The notes below the pieces were generated by a model, which saw nothing but the letters and a program-made list of their open reading frames with translations, made no database searches and was not told the origin of the DNA. A DNA stretch of 64,000 nucleotides from Pseudoduganella umbonata (lineage in GTDB: Bacteria > Pseudomonadota > Gammaproteobacteria > Burkholderiales > Burkholderiaceae_D): the NCBI RefSeq assembly GCF_014192225.1, contig NZ_JACHXS010000013.1, forward strand, positions 186,001 to 250,000, read 5' to 3'. Positions 7,792 through 15,735 of the stretch are shown piece after piece; the stretch's first letter is position 1; the number at the start of each line of letters is the position of its first letter. The translations under genes and the position numbers were made by a program.

Positions 7792-8978
7792 ACGACCGTG
7801 CACCGGGAAGCCTGGCTGCTGCCGGCGGCCGCGAGATCGCCATGCCGACCGGCGTGCTGACGGTGCATACCGAAACGGGTGAGTACCCGCTCGATGCGCT
7901 CGTCGGCTTCGGCGCGCGCGCCAACGCGAAGCGCGGCTTCCTGTTCGTCAGCAAGGTACTGGGCAAGCACTGGCCTTCGCGGCCCGGTCTCATGCGCGAG
8001 CTGCACGATGCGCTGGCCGGCCAGTTGCCGCCCGCGCTGCCGGGCCCCGTGGTGTTCATCGCGCTGGCCGAAACGGCGATCGGCCTGGGGCAGGGCGTGT
8101 TCGAGGCGCACCTGCGCCGCGATGCCGGCCAGGAAGCGCTGTTCCTGCATACCACGCGCTACCGCATCGACGGCGTGCCGGCCATCGAGTTCGCCGAACC
8201 GCACAGCCACGCGCCGCGCCAGTTCCTGCACCTGCCCACCGATGCGGCGCTGCACGCGCTGTTCATGCGCGCCCGTTCGCTCGTCCTGGTCGACGACGAA
8301 GCCAGCACCGGCACGACCTTCCGCAACCTGGCCGCGGCCTGCCGTGCACTCAATCCGGCGCTGGCCCACGTGCACCTGGCCACGCTGACCAATTTCATGG
8401 GCGCGCAGGCGGGCGACGCGCTGGCCGCCGGCATCGGCCTGCCGGTCACGCACGGCGCCGCGCTGAACGGCAGTTTCACATTCGCCGCCGGCGCCAGCTT
8501 CCCGGAAGCCGCGCCGGCGCAGGTCGTCGGCGCGGCCGGCGGTGTCGCGGTGGGCGGCGCGTTCGGCCGCGCCGGCCTGGCGCGGCCGCTGACCCTGCCC
8601 GACGCCACGCTCGACGCGCTGGTGTCAGGCATCGGGTCCGGCGAGACGGTGCTGGTGCTCGGTACGGGGGAATTCATGCATCCGCCGTTCCTGCTGGCGA
8701 GCGCGCTGGCCGAACGCGGCATCGACGCGCTCGTGCAGTCGAGCACCCGTTCGCCGATCCTCGAATGGGGCGCGATCGGCAGCCGGCTGGCATTTGCCGA
8801 CAACTATGGCGAAGGCATCGCCAACTACCTGTACAACGTGCAGCCCGGCCAGTACGCGCACGTGCTGGTCTGCCATGAGACGCCGCCCAACGACGCGCTG
8901 CGCGAGCTGGCCGGCCAGGTCGGCGGGCGGCTGGTGCACTTCCGCTCGGAGAGCGAAATCGTGGAGGAAATGCATTGA
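7788..8978 (+). CDS. Phosphoribosyltransferase-TRSP domain protein
   Basis: 396 residues. The N-terminal phosphoribosyltransferase-like domain carries a clear PRPP-binding loop, VLVDDEASTGTT (about 166-177). The C-terminal half has the TRSP signature that names its domain (SSTRSPIL, about 303-310) and LGTGEFMHPP. It is predicted to move phosphoribose onto, or off, a base-like substrate. It starts inside the stop of the ATP-grasp gene (ATGA overlap) and ends overlapping the HAD gene. The PRTase assignment comes from the motif, and the pathway assignment from context. Confidence 0.82.
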   Translation: MNDRAPGSLAAAGGREIAMPTGVLTVHTETGEYPLDALVGFGARANAKRGFLFVSKVLGKHWPSRPGLMRELHDALAGQLPPALPGPVVFIALAETAIGLGQGVFEAHLRRDAGQEALFLHTTRYRIDGVPAIEFAEPHSHAPRQFLHLPTDAALHALFMRARSLVLVDDEASTGTTFRNLAAACRALNPALAHVHLATLTNFMGAQAGDALAAGIGLPVTHGAALNGSFTFAAGASFPEAAPAQVVGAAGGVAVGGAFGRAGLARPLTLPDATLDALVSGIGSGETVLVLGTGEFMHPPFLLASALAERGIDALVQSSTRSPILEWGAIGSRLAFADNYGEGIANYLYNVQPGQYAHVLVCHETPPNDALRELAGQVGGRLVHFRSESEIVEEMH

Positions 8979-9727
8979 ACAAGTTCCTTTTCGTCGACCT
9001 CGACGACACGCTGTTCCATTCTCTGGCCAAGTGCGACCCGAACGAGGTGCTGCAGCCGATCGCCTTCCTGAAGGACGGTTCGGCGAACTCGTACACGAAC
9101 CGGCGCCAGCGCGCCTTCCTCGACATGGTCGGCGAAGGCATGACGCTGATCCCGACCACCGCGCGCGACCGCGACGCCCTGGCGCGGGTCGACTATCCTT
9201 TCGCGCACTACCGGATCATCGACTTCGGCGGCATCATCCTGGCCCCGGACGGCACGCCCGACCCGGTCTGGCTGGCGCGCATGGGCGACGACATGGCCAC
9301 CGCGCTGCCCGGCCTGCGGCAGGTGCGGGCCGCGATCGAGGACTACGCGCAGCGGGCCGGCCTTCCGGCCCGGGTACGGCTGGTGGAGGATCTCGGCCTG
9401 CCGTTCTACGTGAACGTCAAGGATGCCGACAAGGACCTGGCGCGGCTCGACGAGATCGAGCGCGAGGCCGTGGAACCGTGGCTGGCCACGGCGGGCAGCG
9501 ACTTCTGCCTGCACCGCAACGGCAATAACCTGGCGGTATTGCCGAAGCGGCTGAACAAGGCCCGCGCCGTCGAGTACCTGCAGGCCAGGCTGCGCGACGA
9601 GCATGGCCCGATCATGACCTTCGGCATGGGCGACAGCCGCTCCGATGCGCGCTTCATGGCGGCCTGCGACTACGCGATCATCCCGCGCGGCACGCAATTA
9701 TCCGCGCTGGCCCTGGAGGCGCTGTGA
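8975..9727 (+). CDS. HAD-family hydrolase of the Ter-linked operon
   Basis: 250 residues. Motif I is FVDLDDTLF (nucleophile Asp near residue 8, acid/base Asp two later), the motif II threonine is in TLIPTTARD, and motif IV is GMGDSRSDARFM near residues 211-222. These indicate a phosphohydrolase of the Cof/sucrose-phosphatase type with a cap insert. The start is TTG: it overlaps the previous stop (TTGA) and has a strong GGAGG 7 bases upstream. It probably dephosphorylates a pathway intermediate (inference). Confidence 0.85.
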   Translation: MNKFLFVDLDDTLFHSLAKCDPNEVLQPIAFLKDGSANSYTNRRQRAFLDMVGEGMTLIPTTARDRDALARVDYPFAHYRIIDFGGIILAPDGTPDPVWLARMGDDMATALPGLRQVRAAIEDYAQRAGLPARVRLVEDLGLPFYVNVKDADKDLARLDEIEREAVEPWLATAGSDFCLHRNGNNLAVLPKRLNKARAVEYLQARLRDEHGPIMTFGMGDSRSDARFMAACDYAIIPRGTQLSALALEAL

Positions 9728-10848
9728 GCGGGCCGCACCAGGGGGCGGGTACCGGCGCGTTTTCCTCGTTCTCCGGCAGCTACCGGCAGGGCGACGTGCA
9801 GTTCCTGCTGCGGCGCCTGTCCGGCCATGCCTTCGTGCCGGTCGATGAAAAGGAGGCGCTGATCCAGTCGGGCCGGAAGCACTACAGCGAAATGCTGTCG
9901 GCCGAGCGGCTGCCGTCGGAGCGCCACCTGGCCCTGTTCGACGAGGCCTGCCGCGCCAACCGCGGCCGCATGGCGGCCGACTGCCTGCGGCTCGCGCACC
10001 TGATCGCGGCGCGGCGCGCCGGCCAGGTCACGCTGGTGTCGCTGGCCCGGGCCGGCACGCCGGTCGGCGTGATCGTCCGGCATTTGCTGGAACGCGTGCT
10101 GCACCGCGACGTGGTGCACTATTCGGTGTCGATCGTGCGCGACCGGGGCATCGACGAGGCGGCGCTGCGCACGATCCTCGCGCGCCACGTGCCGGCATCG
10201 GTCGTGTTCGTCGACGGCTGGACCGGCAAGGGCGTCATCGCGCGCGAGCTGGAACGCTCGGTCGCGCAGTTCAATGCGCGCCATCGCGTGCGCATCGATG
10301 GCGGGCTGTTTGTGCTGTCGGACCTGGCCGGCGCGGCGGCATGCGCCAGTTCGGATGCCGATTACCTGATCCCGTCGAGCATCCTGAATGCCACCGTTTC
10401 CGGGCTGGTCAGCCGCACCGTCATCGGCGGCGACAGCGGCCCGGACGACTATCACGGCTGCCTGTATTACCAGGAATTCGCCGCGCACGACCGCTCGCGC
10501 GGCTTTGCCGACGATATCGTCGCCGCGGCGCTGGAGATCGCCGTGGGCGGCGAACTGGTCCCGGTGCCGGTGGACAGGGTGCGCGCCGCAGCCACGTCGC
10601 AAGCCTGCCTGCGCGAACTGGCGCAGCGCTACGACGTGGCCGACGTGAACCTGATCAAGCCGGGCATCGGCGAAGCGACGCGCGTACTGCTGCGGCGCGT
10701 GCCGCGCCTGCTGATCCTGCGCGATCCCGATGCGGCCGACGTGGCGCACCTGAAGCTGCTGGCAGAGGAAAAGGAAGTGCCGGTCGTGATCGACCGGGCG
10801 TTGCCCTACCAGGGCGTTTCATTGATCAGGAGGGAAGGCGATGCATGA
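9724..10848 (+). CDS. StiP-family phosphoribosyltransferase-like protein with PELOTA-like C-terminus
   Basis: 374 residues. The family is often labelled 'cysteine protease StiP', but its N-terminal domain looks like a divergent phosphoribosyltransferase: SLARAGTPVGV and VFVDGWTGKG (about residues 160-169) sit where a PRTase and its PRPP loop would be. The last 100 residues (DVNLIKPGIGEATRVLL, then LKLLAEEKEVPVVI) resemble a PELOTA/L7Ae-type RNA-binding region. The start is GTG overlapping the HAD stop (GTGA). Enzymatic role unproven. Its presence with the TRSP protein gives the operon two PRTase-like enzymes, as in related Ter loci. Confidence 0.78.
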   Translation: MSGPHQGAGTGAFSSFSGSYRQGDVQFLLRRLSGHAFVPVDEKEALIQSGRKHYSEMLSAERLPSERHLALFDEACRANRGRMAADCLRLAHLIAARRAGQVTLVSLARAGTPVGVIVRHLLERVLHRDVVHYSVSIVRDRGIDEAALRTILARHVPASVVFVDGWTGKGVIARELERSVAQFNARHRVRIDGGLFVLSDLAGAAACASSDADYLIPSSILNATVSGLVSRTVIGGDSGPDDYHGCLYYQEFAAHDRSRGFADDIVAAALEIAVGGELVPVPVDRVRAAATSQACLRELAQRYDVADVNLIKPGIGEATRVLLRRVPRLLILRDPDAADVAHLKLLAEEKEVPVVIDRALPYQGVSLIRREGDA

Positions 10849-11803
10849 CAAACCGATAGGTGCTTCGCTGTATGTACCGGCGACGCACAGGCACCTGCTC
10901 GACATCGCCAACGGGGAACGGGTGCCGGCGCTGCGCTCGGTCATCTTCTGCACCGAGGATGCGGTGGCGGAACGCGACCTGGAGGCGGCGCTGGCCGGGC
11001 TGGCCGGAACGCTGGCGGCGATGCGCACCGAAGTGCGGATCGACCGCTTCGTGCGCGTGCGCAACACCGGCGTGCTGGCGCGCGTGCTGGCGATGAGCGG
11101 GGCGGAGAAGCTGGCCGGGTTCGTGATTCCCAAGGCCACGCGGGACAACCTGGACGACTACCTGCACCTGCTGAGCGGCACGAAGCACCTGCTGATGCCC
11201 ACGCTGGAAACGGCCGACGTGTTCGATCCGGTGGAAATGCGCGCGCTGCGCGTGCGCCTGTCGATGCCGGACGCCGCGCCGCGCATCCTGGCGCTGCGCA
11301 TCGGCGGCAACGACCTGCTGGCGCTGCTGGGACTGCGCCGCTCGCGCGACATGACGATCTACCAGTCGCCGCTGGGCCCCGTGATCGCCAGCCTGGTTAC
11401 GACCTTCCGGCCGCATGGCTTCCGCCTCACGTCGCCCGTGTTCGAGCACCTGGACTGCCCCGCCCTGATGGCCCAGGAAGTGCAGCAGGACATTGCCTAC
11501 GGCATGGTCGGCAAGACCGCCATCCACCCGTCGCAGATCGAGCTGATCGAGCAGCATTTCCGCGTGCAGCCGAAGGAAGTGGCGATGGCGCTGCGCATCC
11601 TGGACCGCGATGCGCCGGCCGTGTTCAAGCTCGACGATTCGATGTGCGAAGTGGCCACGCACCGCAACTGGGCCAATGCCGTCGTCGCGCGCGCCAGCCG
11701 CTTCGGCACGCACGCGGTGGCCGCCGATGACGGGGCGGCAAGGAGCGCGGCCGGGTGGGCGGACGGGGACAACCGCGTCAATGGTTCGGCTTTTGCGAAG
11801 TGA
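10841..11803 (+). CDS. HpcH/HpaI aldolase / citrate lyase beta-like protein
   Basis: 320 residues of the CitE/HpcH TIM-barrel superfamily, which cleaves or forms C-C bonds via metal-bound enolates. The barrel part shows SLYVPATHRHLLD at the start, LMPTLETADVFD in the middle, and GKTAIHPSQIELI (about 223-235), the family's C-terminal landmark. It overlaps the StiP gene by 8 bp, the last gene of a five-gene coupled operon. The C-terminal 30 residues are low-complexity. The reaction is unknown; supplying or modifying an acyl side chain of the metabolite would fit. Confidence 0.8.
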   Translation: MHDKPIGASLYVPATHRHLLDIANGERVPALRSVIFCTEDAVAERDLEAALAGLAGTLAAMRTEVRIDRFVRVRNTGVLARVLAMSGAEKLAGFVIPKATRDNLDDYLHLLSGTKHLLMPTLETADVFDPVEMRALRVRLSMPDAAPRILALRIGGNDLLALLGLRRSRDMTIYQSPLGPVIASLVTTFRPHGFRLTSPVFEHLDCPALMAQEVQQDIAYGMVGKTAIHPSQIELIEQHFRVQPKEVAMALRILDRDAPAVFKLDDSMCEVATHRNWANAVVARASRFGTHAVAADDGAARSAAGWADGDNRVNGSAFAK

Positions 11804-11805
11804 TC

Positions 11806-11852
11806 TTCATAATATCTATCATTTTCCAATTGACGGCTTTTCTCTACACTGC
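11806..11852 (+). promoter_or_regulatory. Conserved 47-bp promoter element, copy B (upstream of the DUF475 gene)
   Basis: Begins TTCATAATATCT and ends TTCTCTACACTGC, matching copy A at 36 of 47 aligned bases without gaps. It fills most of the 91-bp gap after the metabolite operon, ending 42 bp before the DUF475 start. The DUF475 gene therefore probably has its own promoter, co-regulated with terD1. Confidence 0.55.
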
Positions 11853-11894
11853 AACCGGTAGATCTAAAACCGAATAAATATAGGGGAAACATAG

Positions 11895-12941
11895 ATGAAG
11901 CACTTCAGGATTTCATTCCTGGTCACGGCCGTCTGCCTGGCAATTGCCGGGTGGTGGGGTTACCGGACCGCAGGCATTACCGGCGCGCTGTCGGCGCTCG
12001 GCATTGCCATGATTCTCGGCGTGATGGAAGTCTCGCTGTCGTTCGACAACGCGGTGGTCAACGCCTCCGTGCTGAAGACGTGGGACGACTTCTGGCGCAA
12101 GCTGTTCCTCGGCGTGGGCATCATCATCGCCGTGTTCGGCATGCGGCTGCTGTTCCCGCTGGTGATCGTGGCCGTTGCCGCGGACATCGGACTGACGGAT
12201 GTATGGACGCTGGCACTGAACAACCCGGACGAGTATTCGCGCCACCTGACCGAGCACCATGCCGAAGTGGCGGCGTTCGGCGGCATCTTCCTGCTGATGG
12301 TGTTCCTGAACTTCATCCTGGATCCGGAAAAGGAAACGCACTGGCTGGGCAATTTCGAGCAGAAGCTCGGCTCGCTGGGCAAGGTGTCGTCGATCTCGAT
12401 CATGGTCGCCCTGGCCACGCTGCTGGGCTGCATGTCGCTGGTCGGCGAAGGCCAGAAGCTGGCGGTGCTGCTGTCCGGCCTGTGGGGCCTGCTGATCTAC
12501 GTGGGTGTCGATGCGCTGTCGAACTACCTGGAGGCCGGCGAGGAAAGCGAGAGCGGCGTGGGCGAGATGGTCAAGCGCGGCGGTATCGGCGGCTTCCTGT
12601 ACCTGGAAGTGCTCGATGCGTCGTTCTCGTTCGACGGCGTGATCGGCGCGTTCGCCATCACGAAGGACGTGGTCATCATCATGGTGGGCCTGGCCATCGG
12701 CGCGATGTTCGTCCGCTCGATGACGGTGTACCTGGTGGAAAAAGGCACGCTGGATGCTTACGTGTACCTGGAACATGGCGCACACTATGCGATCGGTATC
12801 CTGGCAGCGATCATGCTCGCAAGCATGAAGTTCCATGTGCCCGAGATCTTCACCGGCCTGATCGGCGTGGCCTTCATCGCGGCCTCGGTGTGGTCGTCGG
12901 TACGGTACCGCAAGCAGCAGGAAACGCTTGCCCCGGCGTAA
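11895..12941 (+). CDS. DUF475 / TerC-superfamily integral membrane protein
   Basis: 348 residues, about eight membrane segments. Two equivalent acidic motifs in opposite halves, EVSLSFDNAVVNA (about 45-57) and EVLDASFSFDGVIG (about 238-251), are the hallmark of the TerC superfamily. DUF475 proteins regularly accompany TerD genes and are thought to form the membrane part of the Ter complex, perhaps moving metal ions. AGGGGAA precedes the ATG. It lies between the metabolite operon and terD2. Confidence 0.87.
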   Translation: MKHFRISFLVTAVCLAIAGWWGYRTAGITGALSALGIAMILGVMEVSLSFDNAVVNASVLKTWDDFWRKLFLGVGIIIAVFGMRLLFPLVIVAVAADIGLTDVWTLALNNPDEYSRHLTEHHAEVAAFGGIFLLMVFLNFILDPEKETHWLGNFEQKLGSLGKVSSISIMVALATLLGCMSLVGEGQKLAVLLSGLWGLLIYVGVDALSNYLEAGEESESGVGEMVKRGGIGGFLYLEVLDASFSFDGVIGAFAITKDVVIIMVGLAIGAMFVRSMTVYLVEKGTLDAYVYLEHGAHYAIGILAAIMLASMKFHVPEIFTGLIGVAFIAASVWSSVRYRKQQETLAPA

Positions 12942-13006
12942 GGGCGTGGCAAGCCTCATAAGGGCAGCATAAGGACCATCGGTTAAGGTCCATACAAGAA
13001 CGGACG

Positions 13007-13027
13007 GGCGGCCAGCCCGTCCATAAC
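13007..13027 (+). terminator. GC hairpin downstream of the DUF475 gene
   Basis: Perfect 8-bp stem GGACGGGC / GCCCGTCC around GGCCA, without a T run. It sits between the DUF475 gene and the terD2 leader. It may act as a weak attenuator or mark the 3' end of the DUF475 message. Confidence 0.35.
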
Positions 13028-13044
13028 GACGCGGCGCGGCATCC

Positions 13045-13076
13045 GACACCAGTCGCGCCGCCGGAAGCAAGGTGTC
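13045..13076 (+). promoter_or_regulatory. terD2 leader hairpin GACACC...GGTGTC
   Basis: Same 6-bp stem and CAG(C/T)CGCGCC loop start as the terD1 leader, ending at a similar distance from the GAAGGAG ribosome site. The flanking DNA differs more than the stem does. Confidence 0.45.
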
Positions 13077-13103
13077 TCAAAACAATCGAAGGAGTAATCG
13101 ATC

Positions 13104-13679
13104 ATGGCAATCAGTCTGCAAAAAGGCGGCAACGTCAACCTGTCCAAGGAAGCTCCCGGTCTGTCGCAACTGACGATCGGCCTGGGCTGGGACGTGCGCA
13201 ATACCGATGGCGCCGCATTCGACATCGACAGCTCGGCCTTCCTGCTGAAGGCGGACGGCAAGGTGCGCAGCGACTCCGACTTCATCTTCTACAACAACCT
13301 GAAATCCGCCGACGGCTCCATCGTCCACTCGGGCGACAACCGCACCGGCGAAGGCGCGGGCGACGACGAGACCGTGAATGTCGACCTGTCGAAGGTGCCG
13401 GCCGACGTCGACAAGATCGCCGTCTGCGTGACGATCCACGATGCCGATGCGCGCCGCCAGAACTTCGGCCAGGTGCAGAAGGCGTTCGTGCGCTGCGTGA
13501 ACGCCGCCAACGGCTCCGAAGTGGCGCGCTACGACCTGTCCGAGGACAGCTCGACGGAAACCGCGATGGTGTTCGGCGAACTGTATCGCAACGGCAGCGA
13601 CTGGAAATTCCGCGCTGTGGGCCAGGGCTATGCCGGCGGCCTGGCGGCACTGGCCAAGAGCTACGGCGTGGCGGTGTAA
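13104..13679 (+). CDS. terD: TerD family protein, copy 2
   Basis: 191-residue TerD protein, nearly the same as the one at 5171. The differences are scattered and mostly conservative (for example GDNRTGEGAGDDETVNVDL against GDNRTGEGTGDDETVQVDL). All acidic calcium-site motifs are kept. No copy of the 47-bp promoter element is seen just upstream, so it may be read through from the DUF475 gene or from a promoter I could not define. The next gene starts 3 bases after the stop. Confidence 0.93.
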   Translation: MAISLQKGGNVNLSKEAPGLSQLTIGLGWDVRNTDGAAFDIDSSAFLLKADGKVRSDSDFIFYNNLKSADGSIVHSGDNRTGEGAGDDETVNVDLSKVPADVDKIAVCVTIHDADARRQNFGQVQKAFVRCVNAANGSEVARYDLSEDSSTETAMVFGELYRNGSDWKFRAVGQGYAGGLAALAKSYGVAV

Positions 13680-13682
13680 TCC

Positions 13683-14381
13683 ATGCCAGTCTTCAGCATT
13701 ACCGGGGAAGAGGATCCGTTCCTGCACGTGACCCTGCGCCATGGCGAGAAGATCTATTGCGAAGCCAACGCGATGGTCATGATGGAGTCGAACCTCGAGC
13801 TCAAGGGCAAGATGAACGGCGGGCTGGGCGCGGCGCTGATGCGCACCTTCGCCAACGGCGAGTCGTTCTTCCAGCAGCACATCGAGGCGGTCAAGGGCGA
13901 TGGCGACTGCCTGCTGGCGCCGACCTTGCCGGGCGCGATGCAGGTGCTCGACGTGGGCCAGCGCCAGTACATGATCAGCGACGGCGCCTTCGTGGCGGCG
14001 TCGTCGAGCGTGAACCTGAACGTGCGTACCCAGAACGTGGGCACCGCGCTGTTCGGCCAGACCGGCGGCTTCTTCATCACGGAAACCTCGGGCAGCGGCC
14101 AGCTGGTGGTGTCGGGCTTCGGCTCGGTGGCCACGCTGGACGTGGAAGCCGGCAAGGACATCGTGATCGACAACTCGCACGTGGTCTGCTGGGACAGCTC
14201 GCTGCGCTACGAGATGTCGGTGTCGACGAGCCGCAGCAGCGGTTTCCTCGGCAACCTGGTCAACAGCGTGACGAGCGGCGAAGGGATGGTGCTGCGCTTC
14301 TCCGGCACCGGCAAGGTCGTGGTGTGCTCGCGCAGCCGTGCGGCGTTCCTGTCGTGGCTGTCGAGCACGAAGCCGCAATGA
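13683..14381 (+). CDS. AIM24 / TIGR00266 family protein
   Basis: 232 residues matching the TIGR00266/AIM24 beta-sandwich family: an N-terminal YCEANAMVMMES stretch, a central GG(F/L)FI-type strand (QTGGFFITETSGSG), and GSVATLDVEAGKDIVIDNSHVV, where the family has its conserved V(D/E)xGxxxxVDxxHVV region. Function is uncertain; family members often sit in TerD operons. It is inserted between terD2 and terZ2, whereas the first TerD-TerZ pair has no such gene. The close spacing to terD2 indicates co-translation. Confidence 0.85.
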   Translation: MPVFSITGEEDPFLHVTLRHGEKIYCEANAMVMMESNLELKGKMNGGLGAALMRTFANGESFFQQHIEAVKGDGDCLLAPTLPGAMQVLDVGQRQYMISDGAFVAASSSVNLNVRTQNVGTALFGQTGGFFITETSGSGQLVVSGFGSVATLDVEAGKDIVIDNSHVVCWDSSLRYEMSVSTSRSSGFLGNLVNSVTSGEGMVLRFSGTGKVVVCSRSRAAFLSWLSSTKPQ

Positions 14382-14476
14382 TCCTGCAAGGAGCAGCGTA
14401 AACAAGTAGTCCAATCAGCAGCGCAGCAGGCGGCCCGCAGCGGCACCGTCATGCGCGCAGTGACGAGGAGGATGAC

Positions 14477-15058
14477 ATGTCAGTCAATTTGACGAAGGGC
14501 CAGAAGATTTCCCTGGACAAGGAAGCCGGCGGCGCGCTGTCGCAGGTGACGATGGGCCTGGGGTGGGATGCCGTGAAGAGCAAGGGCTTCCTCGGTTTCG
14601 GCAGCAAGAGCGCCGACGTCGACCTGGATGCCTCGTGCCTGCTGTTCGACGAGGCCAACAAGCCGGTCGACACGGTCTGGTTCCGCCAGCTGAAGAGCCG
14701 CGACGGCAGCGTCGTGCACTCGGGCGACAACCGTACCGGTGCCGGCGACGGCGACGACGAGCAGATCAGCGTCAGCCTGCAGCAGGTGCCGGCCAACGTG
14801 AAGAGCATCGTGTTCACCGTGAACAGCTTCACCGGCCAGAGCTTCGCGCAGGTACAGAACGCCTACTGCCGCCTGCTGAACGCGAAGGACGGCAAGGAAG
14901 TGGCGCGCTTCGACCTGTCCGTGCAGGGCCCGCACAGCGCCCAGATCATGGCCAAGCTGTACCGCCACGGCGGCGAATGGAAGATGCACGCGATCGGCGA
15001 AAACGGCACCGGCCGCACGTTCGAGGAACTGCTGCCGCAGGTCGCGCAGCACCTGTAG
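14477..15058 (+). CDS. TerD-family protein, TerZ-like, copy 2
   Basis: 193 residues, differing from the copy at 5807 at only a handful of positions (for example KDGKE for NNGKE and FEELL for FDELL). Acidic motifs DLDAS and GDGDDE are intact. A strong AGGAGG precedes the ATG. The near identity includes the 3' flank and terminator, showing recent duplication or gene conversion. Confidence 0.9.
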   Translation: MSVNLTKGQKISLDKEAGGALSQVTMGLGWDAVKSKGFLGFGSKSADVDLDASCLLFDEANKPVDTVWFRQLKSRDGSVVHSGDNRTGAGDGDDEQISVSLQQVPANVKSIVFTVNSFTGQSFAQVQNAYCRLLNAKDGKEVARFDLSVQGPHSAQIMAKLYRHGGEWKMHAIGENGTGRTFEELLPQVAQHL

Positions 15059-15140
15059 CAAACTTCACGGCGGCCGCGGCTTCGCCGCACCGCCACGTAC
15101 CGTGTTTCACCTGCGCCAGCCCCATGGCGCGCTTCCCTTC

Positions 15141-15174
15141 GCGGTGGCCCGGCAACCCGGCCACCGCTTTTTTT
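15141..15174 (+). terminator. Rho-independent terminator of the terD2-terZ2 unit
   Basis: 9-bp stem GCGGTGGCC / GGCCACCGC with a 9-base loop, followed by seven T residues. It corresponds base for base to the terminator at 6570 apart from a few substitutions. Confidence 0.87.
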
Positions 15175-15254
15175 CACCGCAATATTCCCCAAAACCGGGG
15201 TCAGACCCCAGTTTTAGGAAATGTTTTCGCCGTAATATTCCCCAACGCCGGGGG

Positions 15255-15325
15255 AGGCGCAGAGCTTCGCGAAGCTGCTTCGCGCCTGCGTAACGGTATA
15301 GGAATGCAGGCCTATATTCCTTCCA
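15255..15325. repeat. Structured repeat with core GCCTGCGTAACGG, copy 1
   Basis: Left hairpin GCGAAG-CTG-CTTCGC, then the core GCCTGCGTAACGG, then a right hairpin (TATAGG pairing with CCTATA, or GGAAT with ATTCC). The two copies near 24.5-24.7 kb keep the core exactly but have different, still pairing, arms. Confidence 0.5.
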
Positions 15326-15432
15326 GACCCCGATTTTCGGAAACATTTCTTGAAACTGGGGTCAGACCCCGGTTTTAGGAAATGTTTTTTTGGGGTATTG
15401 CGGTATGCTGGCGGCCTTTGCCGAGGAACCGA

Positions 15433-15726
15433 ATGCGCATCCTGCAACTGATCCTGTTCATCGCTGTTTTTCTTGCCGTGCTGTGCGGGCCGGTGGTGGC
15501 CGTGTCGCGCGGCCTGGTGCGGCGGGGGTTTCCCGGCGCGCGGCGCTGGCTGCGCGTGATCGTGCCGGCGCAGCTGATCGTGGCGCTGGGGACGATCGTG
15601 CTGGCCGATGAATTCGGCCAGCACTCCCTGCCGACGCTGATCGTGGTGACGACGATCGCCACCAGCGCGCTGGGCGCGGCGGTGCTGTGGCTGGCACGCG
15701 CGGTACTCCCGGAGCGCCTGCTGTAG
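15433..15726 (+). CDS. Small hypothetical membrane protein
   Basis: 97 residues, three hydrophobic segments (about 2-23, 37-55 and 65-88). No family recognised. The start MRILQLILF is preceded by GAGGAACCGA, an acceptable ribosome site; an upstream in-frame start would add a proline/arginine-rich tail that overlaps the repeat. It stands alone between the repeat region and a convergent esterase gene whose stop is 10 bp away. Confidence 0.55.
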   Translation: MRILQLILFIAVFLAVLCGPVVAVSRGLVRRGFPGARRWLRVIVPAQLIVALGTIVLADEFGQHSLPTLIVVTTIATSALGAAVLWLARAVLPERLL

Positions 15727-15735
15727 CCCGACACC

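Larger units (their letters stand above)
15059..15432. other. Repeat-rich intergenic region after terZ2
   Basis: Holds the terZ2 terminator, two GGGGTCAGACCCC hairpins (15191-15215 and 15353-15376) each followed by AGGAAATGTTT, two direct AATATTCCCC copies, and one copy of the GCCTGCGTAACGG-core structured repeat. No gene is supported. Confidence 0.6.

Noticed and set aside
12942..13103. Third copy of the 47-bp Ter promoter element before terD2
   Set aside because: Searched by eye for TTCATA and TCTACACTGC in this spacer; neither is present.
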